A stretch of 64,000 nucleotides of DNA from Telmatactis stephensoni (GCA_029948255.1 JALIZF010001789.1:434001-498000), one strand, 5' to 3'; shown: positions 1 to 10,914, counted from the stretch's first letter. Notes: generated from the sequence alone by a model not told the origin. Made by a program: numbers and translations.

Positions 1-682
1 ATATCCAAAAGAATTGAGATGGAGAGTGGTTTTCTTGCTAAGAGAAGGACGTATTGCTAAAGTTCTTAACGTCGGGGAAACGTCTGTCAAGAAGATAAAG
101 CTGCTCTTTGAAACAAACCAATCAATCGAATTTCGCCGAAGACCGGGAAAATTTAGATGGCTGCAAGGTATGTGAATGTAAACTTTTTCTATTTATTATA
201 TTTATTGGAATAAAGCTAGAGTAAAAGTAAGAGAGAATAATCTCCCGGTCAAATGACTAAGCCAGTCCTGTAATTCATCTTCATATATTTCGGGGTATTG
301 CCTTATAATATTCTTGATCAACAAAATATCTTGAGCTGTAAACACATCACGAGACACGATCAGAAAAAAAATGAAGATGATGTATGATGTAGGTTTGGGA
401 ATTGGTCTCATTTTGTAAAGCAATAGTTCACTTCAGTAGTATTGATTTCACTCTAGCTTTCCAATAAATATAATAAATAGAAAAAGTTTACATTCACATA
501 CCTTGCAGCCATCTAAATTTTCCCGGTCTTCGGCGAAATTCGATCGATTGGTTTGTTTCAAAGAGCAGCTTTATCTTCTTGACAGACGTTTCCCCGACGT
601 TAAGAACTTTAGCAATACAGTAGGTCCTTCTCTTAGCAAGAAAACCACTCTCCATCTCAATTCTTTTGGATATGCTCGAGTC
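1..682. repeat. Inverted repeat (fold-back) with transposase-derived arms
   Basis: Bases 1 to about 226 reappear as the reverse complement at about 447-682, separated by about 220 bp. The arms contain coding sequence resembling the first helix-turn-helix of a Tc1/IS630-type transposase. The right arm has a 5-base insertion relative to the left near 619-625, which breaks the reading frame there. The left arm runs to the window edge, so the repeat may be longer than seen. Confidence 0.8.
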
Positions 683-684
683 AT
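202..684 (-). pseudogene. Transposase N-terminal helix-turn-helix fragment, IS630/Tc1-like
   Basis: On the minus strand an ATG at 684 starts a peptide beginning MTRAYPKELRWRVVFLLREG, typical of the first helix-turn-helix of IS630/Tc1-like eukaryotic transposases. The segment ends at a splice-donor-like site (CTGCAAG then GTATGTG, exon end 502). An acceptor at 336-337 opens a second segment (335-202) with QYPEIYEDELQDWLSHLTG, which resembles the winged-helix segment of the same proteins. No DDE catalytic domain follows; the frame stops at 202. A 5-base insertion disrupts the first segment, so this is a dead fragment. Family assignment rests on recognised motif style, not on a search. Confidence 0.55.
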
Positions 685-898
685 CTCAATTTTCTTATAA
701 TTTTCAAAAAGATACGATTTGAACAAGGCAGATGGAACGAGTGATCAAGGTCATTCGCAAAGCTCCGCCCACTTCCATGTGATTAGTCGATCGGAAAACC
801 CAAAATCCCAAAATCCAACCGAAAGTTTGAAATGGTGGTCGCGATACAAGGGTTTTCGCAGTAAGGTTTAAAACAGCGAGTATAAGTTAATGTCCAGA
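685..898. other. Short gene-free spacer downstream of SF3A2
   Basis: This is AT-rich sequence between the transposase inverted repeat and the SF3A2 stop codon. It would hold the 3' untranslated region of SF3A2 (minus strand). I see no gene and no clear polyadenylation site. Confidence 0.4.
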
Positions 899-3800
899 CT
901 ATTGAGCAAAAGGGTTTAGAGGATTAGCAGAAGGAATATTCTTGGGCCTCTGAGGAACAAGACCAGGCGGCATAAGTGGCTGAGGTGGTTTACGATGTTG
1001 TTGTTGTTGTGACTGCTGGATCTGTTGCGGTGTGAGTCGGAAGTGGAATTGTAAATAGAACTGCAAGAAAAAAAAAGAATGCAAATATGTTAACATCACG
1101 CAAAGTACTATTTAACAGATTCCATTTTTCACACTGACAGATGCACAGATGATGTCTAAATGTGGTGAGAACAAAAAGGTATGCAACAAGATGAAGTCAA
1201 GTGGCTGTTCTCAACACATTTGACATCTTCTGGGTATCTATTAGAGTACAAATGCACAGCAAAATAGAATCTAATTTATTGTTTTATATAATATATAATA
1301 TTTATTGAAACATTTCAGCATGCATAAGATCCTTGCATGTCCTGTAATCACATTTGGTTGAACAATCACTCACATATAATTAACAAAATTAATTAACTAA
1401 AACTCTACTGGTGATCACCTGTTTAGTTTCTCTATTCCATTGTGTCCAAAACCTTCCTTCATCTTTGTCAATTTCTCTGCTTGGAATCTGAAAGTTAACA
1501 AATCTAAGGTTACCACATGTAAGTACAGAAATGTCACATTGTCACTCAACAACACCAACATACAGCAACAACTACATGTACAGCTTCCAGCAACAACAAC
1601 AACAACAACAACAACTGTACCAACCTTATTTGCACTTTCAAATGTATTACACAAAATACATGTAAACAAGAATAAACTACAGAATGGAGCGGAGCTACTT
1701 AAAATAGCTAGGACAGCTAAACTAGTTAAGGAGCTCACCTTAAATGCAATAGTCTCATATGGTTCGGCAGCAAAAAGTAAATATTGCCAAGTCTTGTCTG
1801 GTGGTTCTATTCTCTGTTCGTAGGCTGACATGAATCTATGTCTTGGTACAACACTTTCAGCTATTTCAGGGTAGTCAATCTAACAATAAATATAGAAAGA
1901 AATGAATAAATGAATGAATGGAAAGATGAATGAGAGAATGAATGAATGGATGGATGAATGAAATGAAATGGTCAAATCAATAAAACTTTTACATACATAA
2001 TAATATTTACAAGTGTGTGTTTTAGTTACATGTATAAAGAACATTATTGCTACACTTGTAGATTTTGAGTCAGAGTAAAAATATTATTTATTGAACAATG
2101 GATGGGATATCCTGAGTCTTGTGGGGTTATACAACTCACCACATGCATTGACTAGCTCTAAACATTTATAGGTGTGTAATCATTTTACCTGGAAGAGAAG
2201 ACTGTGTTGGCCATTTTCTGGATTTCTTTGTTTTGTAACTGAAAACAAAACATATAATTGAAGCCTAGAATTTTACAATCACTGCAAAGTTTACAAACCA
2301 GTTTTCCAGATAGACATGATTGCAGTTTAGTTCATTAAAAGTAACTCATGTAACAAGGGGGTTTGTTAGTCTAACAGCGAGTGGGTGCAGTTGAAATTGC
2401 AGTAACTGTTGATACCATCATATACATTTACATGTACTGTACCTTTATAACCTGGACGTCCAATTTTAACAAACTTTTTCAAAGACACTCTTGGTTTTTC
2501 CTGAGAGATAAATGAAAAGTATGTACACATTAAGTGCAAATAAGATAAACAAATGCAAGGTACAATGTTCTGGTCATTGTCCACATGAAAAAAATAAAGT
2601 TTTATGTTTGTCATCAGTTTTGTTTTGTTTTGTTTGTTGTTGTTGTTGTTTTCACTTACAAGAGCTGGTTGGGCAGGAGCATCTTTGGCTTCTTTTGCAG
2701 CACGTCGAGCCCTAATGACAAGAATATATTAATACATGTAAATGATCATTCTGAACAGTTATTAATACAAGAATAGAGAATAGAATTTATCTGTAAGTGT
2801 TCATGACAGCAACAGGCTGGCAATAGAAGCATTTTATATACTTTTGATATAGTACTCACAAGTTTGACTGATGCTTTTTTCCCTGTGTGTGAGCTAAATA
2901 ACTTCCCTACAAAAATATAGTTACTGATAATTAACAAACATTTCATCAAACACCTTCCATAGTCTCCTTCAAGGATTATTACATGGTGTGACTAGTACAG
3001 AATGCAGGGCCAAAACTTGATATCATACTTTGAGGTGGCTCATTCACTTGGCATTGCCACTGTACTGATAGAATGAGAAATACATGCTTTGTGGTGGCTT
3101 TGACACATTTAAAGGAATAAACAATACATGTATGTATGTTTCTTTTTTGTCTTTTTTTGGGGGGGAGGGGAGGCTCAGTAGCTCAGTAGTGAGTTACTTG
3201 TATTATGAATGTATGGCCTGGTGGGTCAACATTTGCTTAGAGTTATAGAAAAATATAGAAGTGGCTCAAAATTGACTTTGAAGTGAGGTAAATGAATAAA
3301 CAGGCAACTTGGCATCTTGTTGGTTCAGCAATGGCTGGCAAGCTGGCATGCTGCAGGCTCACAATTACTACTTAACATTGCACCCTTTATTCTGCAGTCC
3401 ATTACACTGAAATTTCATGGCAGAAAAACTACAAATTGAACAATACATGCCACTATTCAACCAAAATTGTGGCAGCAGCAATGGGCGGCTGGCAGATGTC
3501 ACATGGCATCACAGTGACATTTTAAATTTTAATCCAACAAAAACAAAAATATAATAATAAATTGAAAAGAACACACCAAAATTTGTAAAAGTTGAGATTT
3601 TGAAGCAGTTTCGATAAAGTTATCGGTGGCTGAAGTTGGTTCTTTTTCTATACAACAGCTTGCCCACCAACGAACGTTTCTATACAAATAAAGCAAACTT
3701 CAGAGCTATTCATCGAAACTACTTCAAAATCTTAACTTTTACTAATTTTGGTGAGCTCTTTTCAAATATTATATTTTTGTTTTTGTTGAATTAAAATTTA

Positions 3801-5433
3801 AAATGTCACGCAACACCTGCCAGCCGCCCAACATAGATAACCATGTTATGACCACATGGTGCTGTTTTCACAGTCAAACAAAATCTACTCTAGGGGCCCT
3901 GACCAACAATCGGTCTCAGATAGACATGGTTGAAGCACAGGAGGCCCAAGCTCTCTATGAGAGGCGAATATTACAAAGCTTTGTATGGGAGTTTAGGTTC
4001 CGCTTTATTACTCCGTAAATAATAAAGCAAATACACTCTAACGGTTATACAGTGCTTCTTGTGTTATTGGTATTCTCTGGTAGCGATTTTAGGCCATTTC
4101 GTCAATTTTTTGCTGAGTTCTCTTTCCACTACTAAGAAGGAGGAAAGGAAGGAAGGCTTCGTCAGACCAACGGACTGACCCACTCTCGAAAATCGCTCGA
4201 TTCTCAAACTAAACCACGTCCCCTTGCTTCGGTACTCCGCATCACGAAAGCCAGATAGTTGTCCTTCAAGTTTATCGAAAAATATCCCACAAAAGTTCTG
4301 CCGTCGAGGAATCAATGCAGCAAGAATTTCAAATGACCTGCCATTTTAAAGCCTTCGGACCCGTGGCAAGAACTTCCTGTGCAGCTTGGCGACCATTACG
4401 GTCAAATTTCTTCCAACCAGTCCCTCCCTGGTCAGGAAATAGTAAACCGCGATGAAGCCTTTTTCAGTAGAAATAAAACGATTTCAGCTAAATTTTTTAC
4501 ACTTATCAAGGTTTGAATAATAGTAAATACGTGATAAGTGTAAAAAATTTAGCTGAAATCGTTTTATTTCCATTGAAAAAGTCTTCATTATTTTCTGACC
4601 ATGGGGGGACTGGTTGGAAGAAATTTGCCCGTGCCAGGCTTTAACGGTCGTCAAGCTGCACAAGAAGTTCTTGCCACGGGTCAGAAGGCTTTAAAATGGC
4701 AGGTCATTTGAAATTCTCGCTGCATTGATTCCTCGATGGCAGAACTTTTGTGGGATATTTTTCGATAAACTTGAAGGACAACTATCTGGCTTTCGTGATG
4801 CGGAGTACCGAAGCAAGGGGACGTGGTTTAGTTTGAGAATCGAGCGATTTTCGAGAGTGGGTCAGTCCGTTGGTCTGACGAAGCCTTCCTTCCTTTCCTC
4901 CTTCTTAGTAGTGGAAAGAGAACTCAGCAAAAAATTGACGAAATGGCCTAAAATCGCTACCAGAGAATACCAATAACACAAGAAGCACTGTATAACCGTT
5001 AGAGTGTATTTGCTTTATTATTTACGGAGTAATAAAGCGGAACCTAAACTCCCATACAAAGCTTTGTAATATTCGCCTCTCATAGAGAGCTTGGGCCTCC
5101 TGTGGTTGAAGCATCAATGCAATGATTTATAATATTTACCTCATTGTTATGTAGCGTCAAACAAAGCTTACATTCATAAGATCCAAGATGATTTTTCATA
5201 AAATAAGGATCCTGAAAACAGAACGATAAATCATAAGAGACAAAAATAATTATGTAATCATCAGAAGAGAATGACCAATTTGACAAAATCCGGTGAATGT
5301 CACAAACCTTATTCAAGTCGATTGTCTCTAAAGCTAGCTGTCGTAACCTTTCTCTACGATCTCTGTTTGACTCTGAAGCAGAGGCGACTCCACCAGATCC
5401 TGTTTTACCTCCAGCTCGATGCTGAAAGTCCAT
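899..5433 (-). CDS. SF3A2: Splicing factor 3A subunit 2 (SF3a66)
   Basis: A core subunit of the nuclear SF3a complex of U2 snRNP, needed for prespliceosome assembly at the branch site. Nine exons (minus): 5308-5433, 5140-5211, 2860-2906, 2660-2711, 2443-2500, 2189-2238, 1739-1879, 1419-1487, 899-1060. All junctions are GT-AG, phases agree and the product is 258 aa. The start MDFQHRAGGKTGSGG matches the conserved SF3A2 N terminus. Exons 2-3 encode the matrin-type C2H2 zinc finger (YECKLCLTLHNNE joined to GSYLAHTQGKKHQ). Exons 5-8 hold the conserved KKFVKIGRPGYK, IDYPEIAE, RFMSAYEQRIEPPD and AAEPYETIAFK blocks. The C-terminal tail is short and Gln/Pro-rich; it lacks the long Pro-rich heptad repeats of the vertebrate protein (about 464 aa in human). 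Intron 2 (2.2 kb) hosts two palindromic elements. Confidence 0.96.
3483..3839. mobile_element. Palindromic MITE, family A copy 1 (SF3A2 intron 2)
   Basis: Terminal inverted repeats GGGCGGCTGGCAG and CTGCCAGCCGCCC bound a 357 bp palindrome. Its arms share inner blocks (GACATTTTAAATTTTAATCC with its reverse complement; AAAAGTTGAGATTTTGAAG with its reverse complement). It encodes nothing. A second copy lies at 11171-11489. It is a non-autonomous DNA element by structure; I cannot assign a superfamily. Confidence 0.75.
3938..5102. mobile_element. 1.17 kb fold-back element with 11-bp target duplication, Mutator-like by structure
   Basis: Two nearly identical arms of about 550 bp face each other around a centre near 4510. 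The ends are CAGGAGGCCCAAGC and its complement. The flanks repeat TGGTTGAAGCA exactly at 3927-3937 and 5103-5113, an 11-bp target-site duplication. Long terminal inverted repeats with 9-11 bp duplications are typical of Mutator-like (MULE) elements, so this is probably a non-autonomous member. Each arm contains the same 83-codon open frame (4064-4315 minus, 4725-4976 plus); this is a consequence of the palindrome, not evidence for a gene. It sits in SF3A2 intron 2. Confidence 0.8.
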
Positions 5434-6053
5434 TTTGTTTTTAAAAGTAGCTATTTTCAAGTAAATTCTAATAGTTTTCGAACAAACAACGTGCAAACCA
5501 AGATGGCTGCTGCTATCCTTCCCATGATGCATCGAGCCAGCAGGGTAGTTACCATTCTCTTGTGCGATAATCCACAGGAAGCCTAATCTCGGGATAGTTT
5601 TCGCAAAATTTAGTTAATTTTTCTGTTGGATCGCTAAAATATGAACGGAAGATATTTTTAAATATAATAACGAGTTCATGCATGATAGAGAACTTACTTG
5701 TACAAGCGAGTAATGCATTGTCGATTCCGTCAGCCAGGCAAGGTCTCCGACAGACTAACTGGACTAAACGGGATTGATTGGTCGGCAAATGGCCGGCAGC
5801 CGACAGCATTAAATATTTTATCAAGAAATTCAAGAAAACAACGAACCTTTATGATATCAAACTACTCTACTCTACTTTATTAATTTTGATTTTATAATAA
5901 TTCAGGATAATTATGCTCTCCTTTCTTTTATTTACTTGTCCTCTTTATTGACCGTTCTATACTAGACTTTGATTGGTTCTGTTGTCACCCTAGGGTGACA
6001 AAGGTATTAGCATTACAATGAAACTTCGCCGAATAGACTACCCCGATTAGACA
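5434..6053. other. Gene-free spacer, SF3A2 upstream region
   Basis: This contains the presumed SF3A2 promoter (minus-strand gene) with no obvious TATA box close to the start codon. I see no credible coding sequence; the open frames here are short and have no recognisable motif. Confidence 0.4.
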
Positions 6054-6569
6054 TTAGAATTTAAAAATTAAACGAGACTTACCTGTAAGTCGATGTTTGA
6101 TTAGAATTCTATCACGGCATCAGTCAGGAACGTAGGAGTCACATGAGAAGCACGCGCTTGCTCTATTGGTCATTATTTAAAGGTAACCGAGCGTATATAG
6201 GAACAGAATAGTCAGGAACGTGAGAGTCACGGGAGGGAGTATAAAACAGAAATCCAGGGTAGGGCATGTGACTCCTACGTTCCTGACTGATGCCGTGATA
6301 GAATTCTAATCAAACATCGACTTACAGGTAAGTCTCGTTTAATTTTTAAATTCTATCACGTCATCAGTCTACGTCACTACGGAGACACATGAGATTTTGA
6401 CGTCCTGAATATGCGTGGCCAAACGAGCTCAACAGATATGGAATCACATCTGATCAAGTATTCATAGATATATTTCCTATACCAGTAACAGGGTAGAATT
6501 TACAGTTTTATCACTTTTATGATGCAAATAGATAAGAGTCATTATATGACTGACGCTTATATATAAACT

Positions 6570-7685
6570 CTATGATCGTGAATAGTAATCTAAAATGGAG
6601 GTACCGAAGTTTCTTGTCAGTGGCTTATCATAATATGTTGCAAATGTTTGTGCGTTAGCCCATCCCCCAGCTTTCAATATGTCCTTGAGGGGAATACCAG
6701 CTGATTTAGCGTAAGATGTCGAAGCTGATCTTCCACTGTGTGCTGAGAAAACCGTAGTATCAATACCTGCATCTGCCATTGTCAACTTGACCCATTTTCC
6801 AATGGTGGAACTCTTCACTGCCTTGTGCGGTTTCGCGTAGCTGATGAGAAGTTTCGTGACTTCCGGTTTTCGTAAACCTGACGTTTTTGCTAAATACAAC
6901 GTAATTAGCTTAACGACACAAAGTCGATCATCTGCCTTATATTCATGAAGTTCTATAGGGTCTATGTGTCTCCCAGGTTTGGAAGTTTTAAGCGTCTCAC
7001 GGATCGTGAATATGTATTTGTCCGATTTACGTTGCATAAAGTTTGTGTCAAGTTTACTTAGCGTTTGACATCTCTGACCTGTTATTAGACTCAATAACAT
7101 TGTCAATTTCATGGTCAGTTGTTTAAGGCTAGGAGTTGGTGGTATATCAGCTAGGAATTTAAGAACTGTCCCTACATCCCACGTTAAGGTGTACCTGGGT
7201 AGGGAAGGTTTCATTTCAAAAACTCCTTTCATAAATCTTATCACTAATGGATGGTTTCCAAAGGTGCCATGCGTCGTAGATATTATTGTAGATAGCGCGG
7301 ATCTAGCAGTATTTATAGAGCTATATCCGAGACCCTGTTTATAAAGGTCTACTAAAAATTCAATACCATGGTAGATGGTTGATTGGAAAATTGTAATACC
7401 CCGCTCTTTGCAGTACGCTTCCCAGCGTGCCAAGTATGTGTGATATTGTTTACACGTTGAGGTGCGCCACGATGCCATTACAATGTCACGCGCCTCCGAT
7501 GACAGGCCTAATCGATTAAGACTTTCCCTGATAAGTGGCACACTAGAAGGGTCAATTTTGGCCATAGTGGATGAGTTTTCCGAGGTTGATGTGGAAGCTC
7601 CAGTAGCTTCTTGTGTGGCCTCAGGGGTATTGGTGGTTGCGTTAACAACTTCATTACTTTCGGATACCAAGCCTGCGTTGGCCAA
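6570..7685 (-). CDS. DIRS tyrosine recombinase (integrase)
   Basis: This catalyses integration of the retroelement by site-specific recombination, replacing a DDE integrase. After a Ser/Thr-rich N-terminal leader (about residues 1-55) comes a core-binding region (about 60-160) and the catalytic domain (about 170-371). Visible catalytic residues are Arg205 in ITGQRCQTLSKL, the HxxR box AHSGRSAS (His316, Arg319), Trp342 in AGGWANAQTF and the nucleophile Tyr351 or Tyr352 in TYYDKP. The frame overlaps the 3' end of the RT ORF by about 178 nt in another frame. The first codon at 7685 is TTG, so the real translation start or a re-initiation/frameshift mechanism is unresolved. The ORF is uninterrupted. 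Confidence 0.88.
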   Translation of the reverse strand: MANAGLVSESNEVVNATTNTPEATQEATGASTSTSENSSTMAKIDPSSVPLIRESLNRLGLSSEARDIVMASWRTSTCKQYHTYLARWEAYCKERGITIFQSTIYHGIEFLVDLYKQGLGYSSINTARSALSTIISTTHGTFGNHPLVIRFMKGVFEMKPSLPRYTLTWDVGTVLKFLADIPPTPSLKQLTMKLTMLLSLITGQRCQTLSKLDTNFMQRKSDKYIFTIRETLKTSKPGRHIDPIELHEYKADDRLCVVKLITLYLAKTSGLRKPEVTKLLISYAKPHKAVKSSTIGKWVKLTMADAGIDTTVFSAHSGRSASTSYAKSAGIPLKDILKAGGWANAQTFATYYDKPLTRNFGTSILDYYSRS

Positions 7686-9532
7686 TCCGGTACCACTAAT
7701 ATTCCTGAGGCCTTGTCGTCTTGTATTTTCTTGAGGACATGTGGTACTAAACTAAAGGGAGGAAATGCATAGAATTCGAGATTAGTCCATGATATGGACA
7801 GTGCGTCAATTGCGAATGCGCCGGGGTCCGGCCGGTAAGAGACATATGTCGGTAACTGGTTGTTTATGCGTGACGCAAATAAGTCGATTTTAGGCGTGAC
7901 CTCGAGGTCGTGTAGTGCCTCTTTTAACATCAGTGGGTTTAGTCTCCACTCATGTGTAGAGCGGTTATCACGAGACTCGAAATCTGCCCTCGTGTTGAGT
8001 TTGCCCGCAATATGTGCTGCGCTAAGCCAGAGGCCCCGTGCAATGGCCCATTCCCACATCTCTTTACAAAGGGAATTAAGTTTGTTGGAGTGGCTTGTAC
8101 CCATGTTGTTAACAAGGGCAACTGACGTGCTGTTATCTATCATAAGTCGCACGTGTTTGTTGTTGAGGGTACTAAGGAATGTTTGCATTCCTAAAAAGAC
8201 GGCTAATAATTCGAGATAATTGATATGATGGCTTTTTTCCTCCGAGGTCCAAAAGCCCCCAGTAGATCTATTCTCATACACGGCCCCCCAACCTTCGTTA
8301 CATGCATCTGTTGTGAGTGTACAGTCAGGTTCAGGCAGTGTTATAAGGCCATAGCATGTAGCGGCATTGTCTACCCACCAATCTAATTCAAGTAGGGCGT
8401 TAGGTGACAGTGTCATGTAGCTGTCAAAATTTCCCTTATTCACCTTGAGCGCTTTTGTCTTATCTCTTTCGAGCACGCGGAAATAAAGGGGACCAAATCT
8501 TGATCCGGGAAACGATGAAATAATCGTGCCTATTGTCTGCGCCGTTTCGCGCACCGTTGGTTTAGACTTGTTGCGAAGAGATTTGCATAAGGATTCTAAT
8601 TTCCTCATTTTTTCCTCTGTCAAGGTTACCGTCATGGTAACTGAGTTAATGTTAAACCCCAAAAATACTATTTGCTGACACGGGTTGAAAACCGATTTGT
8701 CCGGGTGAATGTAAAACCCAAGTGACTCTAAAATATCGCAAGTATCAATGACGTTTCTTGCGCAGTCATGATAGGTGTCCCCCTGCAGGAAGAAATCATC
8801 AATGTAACCGAGTACAATATGTCCCATGCGATGTAACGTAGCAAGGGGAGGTTTTAGCAATTTCGTGAATGTTCTTGGCGCGCACGACAGCCCATTAGGC
8901 ATGCATGTGTACTGATAAAGTTTATTTTTCCACATGAATCTCAGGTATTTCCTGTGATTGTTTGCTATTCTGACAGAATAATATGCATCTTTAAGATCAA
9001 TAGACGACATGAAACAATTGCGCTGAACTAGTTTTAGCACGGTATGCAAGGTATCCATTTTGAAATGAACTTTCGGCGAGAATTGGTTAAGTTCCTTTAG
9101 ATTAAGGATAAGCCTGTGGCTTCCGTCCTTTTTAGGTCTAACGAAAATGGGAGAGATAATCTCACCATTGTCATGCCCGGTGGGCTCTATGACCTGTTTT
9201 TTCTCCAATTTTTCAAGTTCATTTTCTATGGCTAATTGTTCCTTTTTACTAAAATTAGGCGGGTAAACTCGGTGTTGCTGTGGTTTCCCGTCAAATACTA
9301 TTTTAAGTCCAGCGACACACCTAAGGATCTCTCTATCCGAGGTTAGATCTTTCCAGCTATTTAGATAATGGGACAAGTTTCCGGCAGCAAATGTCTCACA
9401 ATTCTTTTCAAAATACTTTCTCAGCCGAGCTATGTGATTGTAAAAGGCTGAGTTAAAATCTAAATCATAATCTAAAATCTCACAGGGGTTTCTTACCTGA
9501 TGTTTTAGAGTCTGTAAAGCCTGTATTATTTC
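7508..9532 (-). CDS. DIRS reverse transcriptase-RNase H polyprotein
   Basis: It copies the element RNA into DNA. The RT fingers/palm begin with ISPIFVRPKKDGSHRLILNL, then SSIDLKDAYYSVRI, the NGLSCAPRTF motif and the catalytic YIDDFF box (9376-based residues 191-196). An RNase H domain follows (LTTDACNEGWGAVY, INYLELLAV, LMIDNST, HIAGKLNTRAD). After it comes the segment with KIDLFASRINNQLPTYVSY and AFPPFSLVPHVL found downstream of RNase H in tyrosine-recombinase retroelements. No clear ATG is present. The frame is open upstream of the TTG at 9376 and reaches into the end of the Gag ORF (about 9532), so it is probably expressed by frameshift or read-through. The 3' end overlaps the recombinase ORF. 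Confidence 0.88.
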   Translation of the reverse strand, partial: EIIQALQTLKHQVRNPCEILDYDLDFNSAFYNHIARLRKYFEKNCETFAAGNLSHYLNSWKDLTSDREILRCVAGLKIVFDGKPQQHRVYPPNFSKKEQLAIENELEKLEKKQVIEPTGHDNGEIISPIFVRPKKDGSHRLILNLKELNQFSPKVHFKMDTLHTVLKLVQRNCFMSSIDLKDAYYSVRIANNHRKYLRFMWKNKLYQYTCMPNGLSCAPRTFTKLLKPPLATLHRMGHIVLGYIDDFFLQGDTYHDCARNVIDTCDILESLGFYIHPDKSVFNPCQQIVFLGFNINSVTMTVTLTEEKMRKLESLCKSLRNKSKPTVRETAQTIGTIISSFPGSRFGPLYFRVLERDKTKALKVNKGNFDSYMTLSPNALLELDWWVDNAATCYGLITLPEPDCTLTTDACNEGWGAVYENRSTGGFWTSEEKSHHINYLELLAVFLGMQTFLSTLNNKHVRLMIDNSTSVALVNNMGTSHSNKLNSLCKEMWEWAIARGLWLSAAHIAGKLNTRADFESRDNRSTHEWRLNPLMLKEALHDLEVTPKIDLFASRINNQLPTYVSYRPDPGAFAIDALSISWTNLEFYAFPPFSLVPHVLKKIQDDKASGILVVPDWPTQAWYPKVMKLLTQPPIPLRPHKKLLELPHQPRKTHPLWPKLTLLVCHLSGKVLID

Positions 9533-10650
9533 GAGTCGTCTGCCTTTCTCGGGTGTCGAGGTTTTTTCCTGTATTGGCTTTTGTGGCTCTTCGATAAAAA
9601 AGGACGCTTGTAGGAGCCCGCGGAGCGATAAGTGTCCGAGTGTGGCCTTTTTTGCCCCCTGTGCCGTTCATTCTTTGATTGGCCCACAGTAGCGCCAATT
9701 TTCGTGGCCTCTTTTGCGTCCCTGATTTGCTTTGCCAGGTCGTCACCAAATAGGAGGACGTTCGGTTCTTCGATTTCCTTAGAACAGAGCGAGTGAAACT
9801 CGCTTTTGAGCGCGGGTTTCATCTGCTCCTTTCTTATTCCCGACAAGTCAGAGAATATGTGGCTTAAGAGACCAATGGTGTCTATGCCGTTAGCCATCAC
9901 CTGCTTTTGCTCGTCCTTATTTACGTCGAGCGTCAGCACTTTGTTGCACATGGCGAGCACTGCAGAGGTCGCTTTCAGCACTGTTTTTTGCAGATTATTG
10001 AGCCGTAGGTCGTGCGTGCGGCGTTGAGAGTTAAGCTGGCTCCAAATTTCCCCATTTACTTTCGGAACAACCATCTTAGAGCAGTTCTCTGGGACTTGAT
10101 GCGCCTCCAGTAAGCTCTTTAATTTTTCGGGGGATAGCTTTTTCCCCCATCTTTTGAGGGTTATGTCGGCCAACTTTTGGGCGACTTTAGGCCCCAATTT
10201 TTCGTCATCATCGATAGATGCCGCTAATTCGCTAAGAAGGCTTTCTGAAGCGCTTACGCCGGTCGATTTATCTCCCGTTGAACCAGCATCGTTCCCTACA
10301 AGCTGGTCGAGATCGTCCTCCAAGGCATGTACACTCATAGTTTCATCGTCGGTCTCCTCAGAGCCTGACGAGGATTCACTCGGTTCTCTTGGTCGAGGTC
10401 GGGTACTCGCTTCTGCTTTCCCGCCATTATCGCCCTGTGGGCTCGGTTGGCCGGTGGCCTGTCGATCGCGATCATCTAGCGTTTGACAAAGCCTTACCAT
10501 AAGGTCTGTCATGTTGCCCATTTTGGCGTTCATCTCAGCTAGAGTGCGATCTAGGGTAGCCGGTGGCTGGCTTGTTCCCTGTGGGAATTCCTCGTTCTCT
10601 GCAGTGGCTGACACGATGGTAACGGCAGGTTCGATGTGTTGGTCGCTCAT
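9526..10650 (-). CDS. DIRS Gag-like ORF1
   Basis: The first ORF of the DIRS element starts at a clear ATG (10650, MSDQHIEPAV) and gives 374 aa. It is acidic and Ser-rich up to about residue 170, with a predicted helical middle part and a basic C terminus (KNERHRGQKRPHS, YRKKPRHPRK) suited to binding nucleic acid. No zinc knuckle is visible. Position upstream of RT and composition support a structural Gag-like role; sequence alone gives no enzymatic function. It ends at TAA just where the RT frame is already open. Confidence 0.75.
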   Translation of the reverse strand: MSDQHIEPAVTIVSATAENEEFPQGTSQPPATLDRTLAEMNAKMGNMTDLMVRLCQTLDDRDRQATGQPSPQGDNGGKAEASTRPRPREPSESSSGSEETDDETMSVHALEDDLDQLVGNDAGSTGDKSTGVSASESLLSELAASIDDDEKLGPKVAQKLADITLKRWGKKLSPEKLKSLLEAHQVPENCSKMVVPKVNGEIWSQLNSQRRTHDLRLNNLQKTVLKATSAVLAMCNKVLTLDVNKDEQKQVMANGIDTIGLLSHIFSDLSGIRKEQMKPALKSEFHSLCSKEIEEPNVLLFGDDLAKQIRDAKEATKIGATVGQSKNERHRGQKRPHSDTYRSAGSYKRPFLSKSHKSQYRKKPRHPRKADDSK

Positions 10651-10914
10651 ATTGTCCCGGTGTTCTGAAAAAGAAACTGCCTAGAAAAAATAACTGTTAA
10701 GCTATTTTGAAATATACTCACGAACAGACGGTTGGCAATCTAGTGTACAGATAATGTGTTCGCGTAGAGATGTTTTTTAAAACAATTTAACACAAGTGTG
10801 CGGAGAGCTCGTAAAACGATGTTTGCTGACCTTAAGCAAGGAATGCAATGACTAATAGAGCAAGCGCGTGCTTCTCATGTGTCTCCGTAGTGACGTAGAC
10901 TGATGACGTGATAG

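Noticed and set aside
4064..4976. Two near-identical 83-codon ORFs on opposite strands
   Set aside because: They are mirror copies created by the arms of the palindromic element and have no recognisable domain.
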